From: Edolisoma coerulescens
Lineage: Eukaryota > Chordata > Aves > Passeriformes > Campephagidae
NCBI GenBank assembly: GCA_013397115.1
Contig: VWZW01005511.1
Coordinates: 13,768-77,767 of the forward strand
Direction of reading: 5' to 3'
DNA: 64,000 nucleotides
Shown: positions 44,001 to 56,000 of the stretch, piece by piece
Numbering within the stretch: position 1 is the stretch's first letter
Layout: every line of letters starts with the position of its first letter
Notes under the pieces: model-generated
Databases searched by the model: none
Told to the model about the DNA's origin: nothing
Seen by the model: the letters and a program-made list of their open reading frames with translations, nothing else
Translations under genes and position numbers: made by a program

Positions 44001-47000
44001 AGTAAGTAGACTTATTTCCAAAATAAATGCATATGCAAATACTATCAAGCCCTACAATCTGATTAAACTTAACTTACATACAGTCCCCGCAATACATTAT
44101 TTATCTGATAGAGGATTTAGTATTTTCATAGCATACTCGAAGTGTTAATTTTGTGCAGTATATGATCTTCAGCAGTATGTACAAACAAGTGTCAGTAAGA
44201 CATTTTTGTTTCCTAACAATTTTAGGTTTTAAGCAAGGTGTTTTTCCTGCAAATATATGTTACTTTATTTTTCAGTTAATACTTTAGATTCTTTGGCTAA
44301 TAGATTCTAAGAAAGAAAAAGGTTTCATTTATTATGGGCTGAACTTTATATCATCATATTCCTCTGCTTACTACTGTTTCTTTTGAGAAATCCTTCTAAT
44401 ATTGATAAGGTTCTGCTTTACCACTGGCAATAGACTGTAGGAATATACTTTTTAAAATATGGCTTTGAATGCAGTATTTCTTGATGCACTTTATTAATGG
44501 TCTGGTTTTCATTACTGATAGTTAGATCTGTGATATGTTCTACAATATTTTTTAGTCAATTCAGGTAAGTGACCATTGCAAATTAAATTGCAGTGGCCAC
44601 TTACCTGAGTGTCCTAGTAAAACAATAAAACAATGTTAATTGTTTTTTGTTTCCTTAATTTAGTCTTTTCTTTTTCTGCGAACATATATCTTCTCTTGAA
44701 TTAAAACATAACAAAGATGGTAACTCCCTGTAGCTATATTTGGGAAAAATTTACAGAGTAATCCAAGTGATTTTCTGTAGACTAATTTGGTTTTAGTTCA
44801 TTTATTTAGATGTCAATTATATTACACAATTTAGGTTTTCAAGTTCACTTATTTTGTGGATTTCCTTATTTTTATTTGCTATCTGGGAGATTTTAGTACC
44901 TAATATTAAAACTTGTTTTGAGAAACTTGATTTGAAGCATCTAGTAGAACCGTTCTTCTAAATGGGGAAAAGTAAGTTTTGCCACATAACAGAACTGCAT
45001 GTGCAAGAACATGTGTAATTCTTGCCAAGACAGTTATTTTATACTGTGCAGTCATCTTGACTTACAGCAAATTTCTTTCCTTGGTTACATTTAAAAGAAA
45101 GTAACTATAGAATGATGCTTATAATTATCAAGCTTCTCATGGAAGTGAAATCATTTGACAGTTCGGGTTGCGTCACTGGAGTAAACCACAACTGGATTGG
45201 ACTTGCAATGTTCATTTTCTTTGCTTATTTTGGTCTCCATGTATTTTGAAAACAATTAGTTAAAAAAATTCAACTATAAATTGGTTTGACATTCTTTCTG
45301 GCTGCATGAGGCATACCATATGATCATCTAGGTTAATTGTTGATACTTCTGTTATATTCTTTTTTGCCTGCTCAACATTTTATGACTGCATTTGGAATTT
45401 AAAATTTGGTCTATGATTTCTTCTTGCTTTTTTCAAGCAACAGTAGTATTCCGTGGAGTAATAGAATGCTTTAATAGCAGAAGTCATTACTGTAATTTTA
45501 GTGAAAAAATTATTTGAGATGTGCGATTCATTTCACCCCTTATAAACAAGCAATCCATTGTGCTTTTATGTTTTAAGGTTGGAGTCCTGTTCTGAAAGGT
45601 CTCATTTCAAATGTTTTTAATTTTTCTTGGCTTTTACTTTTGAATTTCCTTTCTGTTTAATTTTTCAAACCTGATCTAAATAGTTTAAACTGTCTATATT
45701 ATCTCTAGGAGGATTTGTTTTTTATGGATATTTGCAATAAATTACGCATTTCAATAAATTGAACTTGGAAAACTATTATTAAACAACAAAAAAATTAAAG
45801 CAAGTATAATTTGTGTTTGATTGCTAGGAAATACTGAGGAACAGACCTCAGAAAATTCAACTTGAGATGTCCCAGTTATTATTTTGTCAGTTTTGGTCAC
45901 TCACAGAAAACCTGTCTGGCATACATATGATTAATGCGATCATTTTTTAAAAGGTGGCTTTTGTTTATTTGTCAAGAATTTTAATTGTGTGGAAGGAATG
46001 TAAGAGATAACCACTCTACAATTATATGAAAACATAAGCATCAAGGTAAAAATATTGAAATTTTTCAAGTTACGGATTTAGGAAGAACTGACTTCTATAC
46101 ATTATCTACTAGTTCTGTGTGCTACTGTGGATCTTTAAACATACTATGTAGTCAATACCATGAAGGCCTTCTCACTAGTCCAGAATGTATAACCCAGTGT
46201 ATCAAACCTGTATTCTCGGTTTCCAAAAACAAAATGGTGAGATGGTCCTAAAAAATGTCTTTTGTCCCAGAATGGATGTTCTCAAATTTATCTGTGGTGA
46301 AACAGATCTGCTTATGGTCATCCTTTTTGTAGCTGCCAGATTATATATATTCGAAAATAAATTAATAGAATGTTAATTCCTGTGAATATTTTTTGGTAAG
46401 AGGTTTTCATGTGCTCATGAGTAGGCAGCTGTGGACTGAGAACTGGTATTTTGTTAAAATGGTTGACTACTTCAATAAGCAGTCTCTGTTTAAATATAGC
46501 TGATAGTATCTCATGAGATTTAAAATTCCTGAGTTTTTTATATGTCGATCTATAGTGAAACTTCCATTAAGCTAAACCTTGATAATTAAGAAAAGTGGGA
46601 AGTTTGTAGCAGGAAGTGGTAAGAGATAGCAATTGAAGACAGACTCTGTATGGGGGTTTTGCCTTAGAAAGTTTTTCTAAAGGCTAAACTAATTGTCTTG
46701 TTTCCCATGAGTTTGCCATGTCTCTAGAGATGTTCCCTAGGAAGATAGGACATCTAAAAGAAACTTTTATTTTGGGGAAGCATTTACAAGGTTCCACTTT
46801 TGTCCAGCAAGATCTGAATTGGGATTGCAACCCTTCCCTTGGCTGGGATGCTTGCCGATCTCCTTCTTCTACTTCATTGCCTATTTTCGTGAAGACTGTA
46901 GTAATGTAATTATCTTTGAGTTCTCTGTTCTATCTGTCAAATCCATTTGAAATTGTCCAGTAAGTTCAAAAGTAATTAAGAAGGGAGTCACAGATGTACA

Positions 47001-50000
47001 GAACATAATGCTGAAACTTTTTTTTTTCATGGGAAACTGAAATGCAAACACATATCAAGGCATCCAAAACTTTTCATTAACCTCTTCACATATGAGTGTA
47101 GCATAATTAGGGTTATATAGAATTATAGACCATTTTTATTGTTGGGGACTGGTTGAATTTGGAACCATCTGATTCTGAGAAGTGGAACACAGGTGTAACC
47201 TAATACTTAGTGAAAATCAAATATTTTTCTTTATTTGCATTTTATAGCATTTAATTTTGAATAGCTGCTGTTGATACAGAGGACAAGGCTTTCTATCACA
47301 GCGCAAGACAGGGGCACTTTGAATACCATTTTTCTTTCTTTCTGCATTTCTAACATTAGGAGAAACTGACTGTCTACTCTCTTCTCCTGTGTCTTTTGGG
47401 TTAACAGGCACCCTAAGGAGATGAGGCCAATATTATGCCTCTGTCTTAACCTAAGGATATGCCAGAGTCAAATTTACATCTCAAATATGTCAAAAGTGGA
47501 GGGGCTTTTTGTTCTCTTGTTCCAGCTATGAGCTTCAGCTGCTTACTTAAGAGTCCTCATCTGGATTACAGGAAGTCAGCTGAGTTCTGACAGAAAAATA
47601 GAGTGAGCTGTTCAGCTGCACTGCATCTTCATGCATACGCTCAGGAAAACTTGATAAGGAGCTCTCATAACCACTGTAGTTATCCCAGGAGAAGAGGAAA
47701 TATGAAGAAATCAAACTGGAGCATAGTGAAGGTTCTTTGCTTCTTGACTGATGACCAGCCTGTCAGCAGCACTAGCAGTGCAGAGAAAGGGCCAAATGAA
47801 GTAGCTAGACTGCAGCATGCTCCATATGTTCCTCCCTTGTCCTTTGTATGTAGCCCAGAGACACTAATGACATGGTAATGGTGTGGCTTCTTCCATCACT
47901 TTTGGATGACAGATGGGACAGAGCAAGGAAACTGAAATAAATTATTCACCAAAACTAGAAAAATATGTTTTGTCCATAGAATGCTTGGTCCTCAAGCTTC
48001 TTATATAGGCAATTTTATTTTATTTATCAAGGCCATATGTTTTTTCTTTGAAAAATTATTCAACCCAGAAAGCTTGTAGAATATACCAAGACGAAGACAA
48101 AGGTACACAACCTAAGTTTCTGGTGTATATTTAAAGCTATATAAGATCTCAATTAATGTGTCGTATTACGTCTGCAAACACGGAAAACTCTGCGGCTTTT
48201 ATAGCTACATGTTTAATTGCTTAACAGAACCTCAGAAAGGCTTCCTGGAAGTCCACCTTTCTAGTTACTTTGGCAGAGTTCAATTTGCATGCATAATGAG
48301 GTTGTTGGGAGTTTTTTGACTGCAAAGACCACTAAACCAGACCTTCATCTCCATCATGTTAATAGTAACTTTTCCCAAAGGCCAAAGTTTGCAAAGATCA
48401 TCATCTTGTGTGCTGAAGTTCAAAAATTATACATGTATACATGTAGGTTGTGAACTTAACCTCTAATCAGCATGATAGGCAAATCAGGTCTTGTCTGTGT
48501 TGTGTGCCTCATACTTAAGATACACTGTTATCCATGACATAATATATAGCTCTGTAACTGTAAGAGTGTGGAGAAGGGAGAAAAATTAGTCAAATAGATG
48601 TAAATGCTTTCATTACCATCAGATTAATGAGTATGTGTCTCTCTCAAGCTGCTGTGTTATCTACCACTATTATTAAATGTAGGTTTGCAAATAAAACGTT
48701 GGTATTTCAGAAAGCAGAAGATTCACTGGTTCAACCATTCAAAATATTGAGAACAGTATTTTGAAATTACTGCTTAACCGATAAGATTGTGAGGTACCGT
48801 TTTTCTTGTATGTGACACAATTTGCCTTTGTCTATACAAGGATATATCAAGTATCTCTTCCACCCATTTTTTACATTGGTTTACACAAAAATATAAATTC
48901 AGTATCTCATTAATTAAAGCAGGTGTTAAGAATGATCATAAATTGGCACAAGATCAATCTGAATTATTGACAAGGCTGGAAATAAAAAGCAAATTATTTA
49001 TGTCTGTATATACTGCTTAGAGTCAGATGTTTGAAATTACATCTATTTAAATTTTAGATATATGAAAAAACAAATTATATTTTCTATACAGGGTTAGAAA
49101 AAAAGTGGTAACATAGACCAGCTGAAAAAGAAGGAAGGAATTTTCTTCTTCTGTGTTCAGAACTTAAGCTGTAAAGTATCCATCTCTGTTATGAACATGA
49201 AGTTGTGAAAACAGACTGCATGGTAAAGGGCTGTTTCTGATGAACAGATGATTTTAAGTAGATTAGCAAGACCAGAAATAATTATCATGAACGTATTAAG
49301 AAAGAAAGTAAAATGCTTTATGATTTTAGTGCTTTCTAAGGACTTACTTCATCCTAGAGATTATTCAGTAAATTAAAAATAATGCAATGAAAATAACTTC
49401 CACAAAATACGTTCGCTCACAATTTTATATTAAAATAGTCAGTTTTGCCAGCTACATTGTGCCTGCTGTGTCAGCCCAGTAATAATATACTTTACATATA
49501 TGGCCCAGCTGTAAGAAAAATTAAATGTTGTATATAAAGATTTTTATTGATTTTCAATTCATCTTAACCATGAATGATCCTGATCTATGGAAAATTACCT
49601 AGTATAAAAACTAATATAATTTCAGAATTTAGAATTTTTAGTATGACAAGAAAATATACTTATCCTGTAGCTATATGTTTTTGTTCTGTTTACTTTGATG
49701 TCAAGTTTCATTAGTGGTTTTTGGTATATAAACAAGGTCAGCTTGAGGTCAAGCGTAGCTAAGAACCCTGATTTGAGCAAGTAGAGCTAAAGTATTGGAC
49801 CGTGTGATTGTACTCTTATAACTTCTTTTTTTGTTCTTATTTATGTATTTATTTATTAATCAAATAGCAGCGAAGTCTAGATCCTACAAATATTTCAAAA
49901 AATTCCATCTATATGTTCTATATTTTAAGGTTAGAGAGCTTAAATGTTGTTTTTTGCTTTGGTTTGATGTAGTATTTAATTTGGTGCAGTCTTACATCTG

Positions 50001-53000
50001 TACAGGATTCTGTTTCTTTTACTTATTTTAGCAGAAAGTTTGAGCTATGTGTAAATACCATTTATTTCAGAAGTGCTAAATATAGGGAGCTGTACAGAGG
50101 AGAATCTTTCTTAGTAAATTACTAGACATCCCATTTGTGATATATGTGAAAGAAACAGGATAACTACATTCTAATCATTTTAATGTTTGTCTTCTGTATT
50201 TCAAAAGTTATTCAAAGATATTCTCTTTAAACTTGGCTTCAAATTTTAGCTGAAGTCATGAAGTTCCTTGCTTGTACACTTGAAATCACCAGTGTAAGTC
50301 ATTTTGTTCTATTTCATGACTTCTAACAAATTACATTTTGGCCATACCGTGTATACATATCTGTTGGTCAAATTGCCTCCTAGTACCTGCTTTCTGATAG
50401 AATAAACTGATTGCTACACTAGAAGAAATCACTTTTATATTATATTTTTATATATGTCTCCATATTCTAATTTTTATGAGTTATTTATAACTGCTGAAAT
50501 CACTGCATTTTGAAGACATCTTGGTCGTGGTTTTTTGTGATGAACTTACTGAGACATTAAGCAGTTCACGTACACTGCCTATTCATACAAAGTTGCGAGT
50601 GGATTTTTTTCTTCTGAGTGGGGAAAGTATCTATGTATCCATGTTTACCCTGTATATGTAACATACATGATGTAGGGGGTTTGCGCATTTTTAAAATTTA
50701 CATCATCTTGGAGACTTGTTTCTCTCTGCCCCAAATTTTTTTAAATGAAGTTATATACTTAGCTGAGCATTCTAAGTTATTTTAACATCATTCTTTTCAA
50801 TTTTTATTTAATTGCCTGCAAGAATGGAAAAACAGAACTTATCTTACGTTCCCAGATGCTTCTTGGCTTTGAAGATCCAGGATAGTGTTGGAGATGTGTA
50901 AAGGAAAATTCTGGAATAAAATTTTGAGCACTTGTGATGTGGATATTCTTTTCTGAAGCAACAGTGCAGGCGTGCTGCCTAGGCCTGCCTAGGGGGAGTG
51001 CAAGTTGCAACCTGTGCTTTTGCTTGCATACTTAAATATTGACTAGTACTTAATAAGGGCTTTGCCTCTGCACCATCAGAACGTCTTGTGTCTTAGCTGA
51101 GAGCAGTAAAAATTGGGAAAATTTTCTGGGGCCAAGAGAATTGTAGGCTAATTTAACTCAGTCCTAAAGCTAAAAGAATGTTAATTTCTGTCCTTTTTGA
51201 TAAAGTAGTTGGTTAGTGGTTAATTGATTGGTAATTAATTAGTGACTGAATAGTAAAAGCTGATGCACTGCAAACTTGCCAGTTTTCACAGGGAATTTAG
51301 AGCTTCTTTTTTTACTATTTGTGCTGAGGTATCTTGTCACCCAACTTCTGACTGACAGATAACTTCAGATAACTAATAATGTTGAATAAAAATCACTTTC
51401 ATGAGTTGTTGTAATTTTAATCTGTCAATGATGTAAAATTCAGTCTGATGTAACAATGGCATGGTTTTTTAGGTATTTGTCAATAGCTTAATTTTTGTTG
51501 TTGTTTTTAGAACTTTCCTGATGTAGATGATGAAGGATACAGCATTAAACCAGAAGCAACACAGGATATCCTTTTTATTATTGTTGTGCCAAGTTATTTG
51601 GTGTTACTACAGTTCTTTGGAGAGAGGAAGTACTGACTAAAGAGTTAAAGAAGATAAATGAATTTATGCCTATATTGCAACCTTGTATTCTTATATTCAT
51701 AGCTTTTGTAAAATGAACCAATTTTTTTCTTAAATGTTGTGTGTGTGCAAATGTTAAAGATTAGATTAGATTAGATCAGATCTCTGGAGGACTTTAAAAG
51801 GACAGTAAAAATAAAAAGCAAAAAAATAGCCAGAATAAAAACTTCCATGCAGATCTCTCTCCTTGAAAAGATCTCAGAGAGTTTATGAAGTAAAGTTTGT
51901 AAACTTTTTTAAGCATATGGAGTGGTTATCTGTACCATACCTGCACCCTCCCATTTTTTTTGTAGCACTATTAAGATGATTGGGAGATCCAGCAGTGTAG
52001 AAATAGAATTTCTGATACTCAATGAAGTCATTACACCACATGCTGTTTCCAATTGGTGCTTTTAGCTTTTACTGTCTTTTTAATAATAGCTTTCATATAC
52101 AGAATAGATTTTGTTCTGAGTCACCTTTATGGAGACTCAGGATTTTTCTCTGCCATTCCCCTGTTGCTTTGGAGGAAAATTCTTGTCCACTTTTTTCCCT
52201 ACCATCACAGAGGAATGCTCTACTTAAGAGCTGGGAATAATTACCATAGATCTAAGCAAGACTAGTATGTTAGCAAGATAGCTAATTTTTGGTAGTATAC
52301 TCACTGAATTTTCTGGGTACTGTGTATAAAAGGTGAGTTTAGGCTGTGAGATTACCTTAAATTGCAAAAACTTTTAAGCAGTTAACAGCTCATTACAGTG
52401 GGCCAGTTCATCATCATAACTTCTTTGTTTTCATCAGCTTTGCAGAATATGCCTCTAATGCCCACATGGAAGAGTCCTGTAGCAATAAAAGCAGTTGGTG
52501 TTATCTCCCTTTTACAAAATTGATACATGAGTGACAGGCTTTTATCCAGTTCTGAGAGGAGTATTATTTCATGCTTTGCATGTATTTCTGAAAGTGAGAG
52601 AGAAATGAACAACATTCATACTTGTGATGAATGATTCATCTGAACATCGTTTTTTTTATCATCTCTTTTTGTGTTGTGAAACAAGAGAAAACGCATACAT
52701 TCAGTGAAAAATATCAATGATTTGCAATCTGTCATGAGATAGTACTTCAGCTCCTGAAAATCTTGACCAGATTCAGGAACTTATCAGCTCCGTTCCTCTT
52801 TTCCCCCCTTAGCCTCTAGAAATTTATTCTATTGGTAGGAACACTTGAGACAATATTTCGGATGACATTGTTTTATTATGATGACAGTCAATAAGTCTGA
52901 CTTAAATCTGTATTGGCAAAGCACTTTACAAGAACGGTCTTATTTGTAGGAAATGAATCTTGATGGTCAGTGATAATTTTCAAGACAAGAAATCTTTTGA

Positions 53001-56000
53001 TGAAATTAAAATTACTTGTCTTTGAAACCTTTTCTATATACGCTTCATTTTGAAGGAACAGATAGTCTGTAAGGTAAAGATATTTGGCTTTTTCCTCACC
53101 ACAACTTTCAGATCCTTTCAGCTGAAATAGATTTGGAATGTCTTTAAGGTTCAGGTTTAAAACTTTGATAGGGAATAGTTTGAAGGAATTTAATGCAGAT
53201 GTCTGACATCTTTTCAGGTGAAAACAAACAGAAGCGACTTAGAGAATATGTACACTTCTTCCAGGTGGCAAAAACTTATGTGTTTCCGTAGAGGGAAATT
53301 TTCAGATTTTTCTTGCCAAAACAAATGCAGTTTTTAAGATTTAGCTTAGGCCTTTCAGTGCTTTTCTTCAGTGTGGCTCCTGTGCAAATAAAGGGCTGTT
53401 AAATTTTCCTTATTTTGAAGGCTGAGATGTCATTGTGATTCCTTTTTTTCCAAAGATGGCAGTACTTTAAGCAGTTGACATTGTTCAGTTTACTGTGCAG
53501 CCTTCTGGCCTTTCTTGTGAAATTTTCAGTGCCACACTGTAAAAGGAGCAGGTAATGGTGGCTCCTGCTCTTTCCTTCACTGTTAATGTTAGGTACAGGT
53601 ACCATGGGCATTTCACTGCTCATTAAAGAACCTTGGCTTTTCTTCATTTGGTTTAAAAGATTTCCACATTTTTCATACGTCTGTTAGAATCCCTGTTGGA
53701 GTCTTGCAAATTATAATTTTAACATGCAGAAGTGCTGCTGCTCTAGAATCTTAAGTGTAACCTCATGCCTTCAAACATGCAGTTGTTCAGTTATATAATA
53801 CATACTGCCATTCTTCACTTATGACATCATGTTTTTCTGAACAGAATCATCAATATGAAGATAAATGGAATAAACCCCTAAATTTTAACTCTGAGTTGTG
53901 AATTTTGGACTGTGGATGTATGTAAGTGCACCAAGAGGTCATTTAATATGAGGATTCTGTGGAGCATAATTATGAAGTAGATTAAGCAGATGACTTTGAG
54001 GTATTTCCACCTTAACTGAGAAAAACATACCAAAGAGAACCATTTCTATTCATCCAGTGATTCTGACTCTGAAGATGATGAACCCAGGAGGTTCCATGTG
54101 GAAATAAAACCTGTCCAGCCTAATAACAGCTCTCAATACACTATGCCTTCTTTGGATGAATTAAAAGTATCTATAGGGAACATCACTCTTTCTCCAGCAA
54201 TATCTGTAAGTTTTGTTCCTTGTATTTTTAATGTGTAGAAAAGTGGTTAAGAAACTGTAGTATAAACATATATTATAGTGTTCAGAATTTATTCTAGGTT
54301 CAATGATCCTTTTTTCTTGTGCACTAGGTAATTTTTGGTACACTTTATGTTCCAATATATTTATATTGCACTTTTTTATTGCAATTTAACATTAAGTACT
54401 TTTCTCATATTTAAACTTTCCTATGAGTCTTTTGAGTGCTCAGTTCTTGTCTTTGTGCTGTTGCCACCACAAGACATTCAATCACATCTTAGAGTTAGCC
54501 AAGCATGGCTTTTAACATAATTTGCCAATTAGTTTTCAATAACATACAAGTCTTTTAAAACAGATCATATAATGAAGATACATGTAATATTCTGTATACA
54601 GTGTATACAGAATATTCTGTAAACACTGTAATAAAGTGCAGCTTTATTGATGTATTCTGCCAATTCACAGAATAATCTTTCATACCACCAAGTGATAAAT
54701 AATACTAGGGTATGCTAGTACAAGATTCAGATCAGAATAAGACTGGTTCTGATTTTAAGGAAAATAGTGCACATAACCTATTAAAATAATAATTTTTCTT
54801 TTTTTTTCTCTCACCACATTTTGAAAGCAGAGACACAGTCCTGTAAGTAGAGAATGGCTTTTTATTTGCATTTGTAGTTAAAATCAAGTAAGTGTAGTAT
54901 GTGAGGGGAGTTGTTGGGAATACATGAGGAATGTTTTGTTTCATCTATACCGTGTGATAGACATACAAGGTGTTTTACTGTCCCAGCCAGTAAGGAGATT
55001 TTAAAATGCTTCTCCCTTTGTCAGCTCTATAGTATTTATTCCTGCATTTTCATACTGGTATGGAAGATGTGCACTGGTTTCTCTGTCCAGGCTCATGTTC
55101 CATGGTCTTCCACAAGCTCATAATGTTTTTACCTGGCATTGAAAGCAAAATACCTCATGGGAAGTTGAGTTGAAATAAGAACTCTGGGACTATTAAGTGC
55201 TTTATTTCACAGTAGAAGAACTTATTCCTAATCTTTTTTTCCTGTTTCAGGCACAAATGAATCAAAATTCATCCAGTAAGTGTGAATATTTTAGTCTGTT
55301 ACTTTTTTAACATAGAATGAAAACAAAATCCTTTTTTTAATTGTTGGAGACGTAAACTTCTTAAATTTCTGTATTTTAAATGGAACAAAATGTTTCTCTT
55401 GTTAGTTTTGTATACCTCTTCCTTATCTATGTACTCGGCTGTTCTCTGTTGTGGGGACCAGATGAACCTGTCTCTGACAGTAATGAGGAACACATCCAGA
55501 TGCCAAAGGGGGTTACCCCATGGAAAAAACTTCAGTGCGAGTTCCTGAATCCCTTCCACCTGCTCAAGTTTAATATGATCCACAAACCAGCAAAGCACAC
55601 TGTGTGTATGATGTAAAGTAATGACATAGAAGATGGAGCAATAGTTTCTATTATGCAGGGAGAGGGAGGTTTCAGTGAGAAACCAGGCCAGATTTGCTGA
55701 AGAACAGTATTGATGTAAATAGTGTAATTCAAGGAGGAAATTTCAAGTAAACAACACTTCCTCATTAAATGCATTGCTCTGTGTAGTCTTCTTGTATTTC
55801 AGGAATATCTAAACCTAAGTTATCAGAAATAATACATTTCCCTTTTTCCCCTTTTAGTAGTAATTTGTTTTGAACTGCCAACATTAATATTAACTATATT
55901 TTTATAATTAAAATGAAATTTTTATTTTATATTTCACACTTCTAGTGATAATACTGTATCTTTTTCTTAGGTGAAGAGTTAACAAAATCAAAACTTTCTG

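Noticed and set aside
48430..48445. 16-bp perfect palindrome tacatgtatacatgta
   Set aside because: Short and AT-rich; expected by chance in a window this size.
55299..55598. 99-codon antisense open frame in intron 15
   Set aside because: It could be an old repeat remnant, but I could not match it to a known family and it has no host-gene features.
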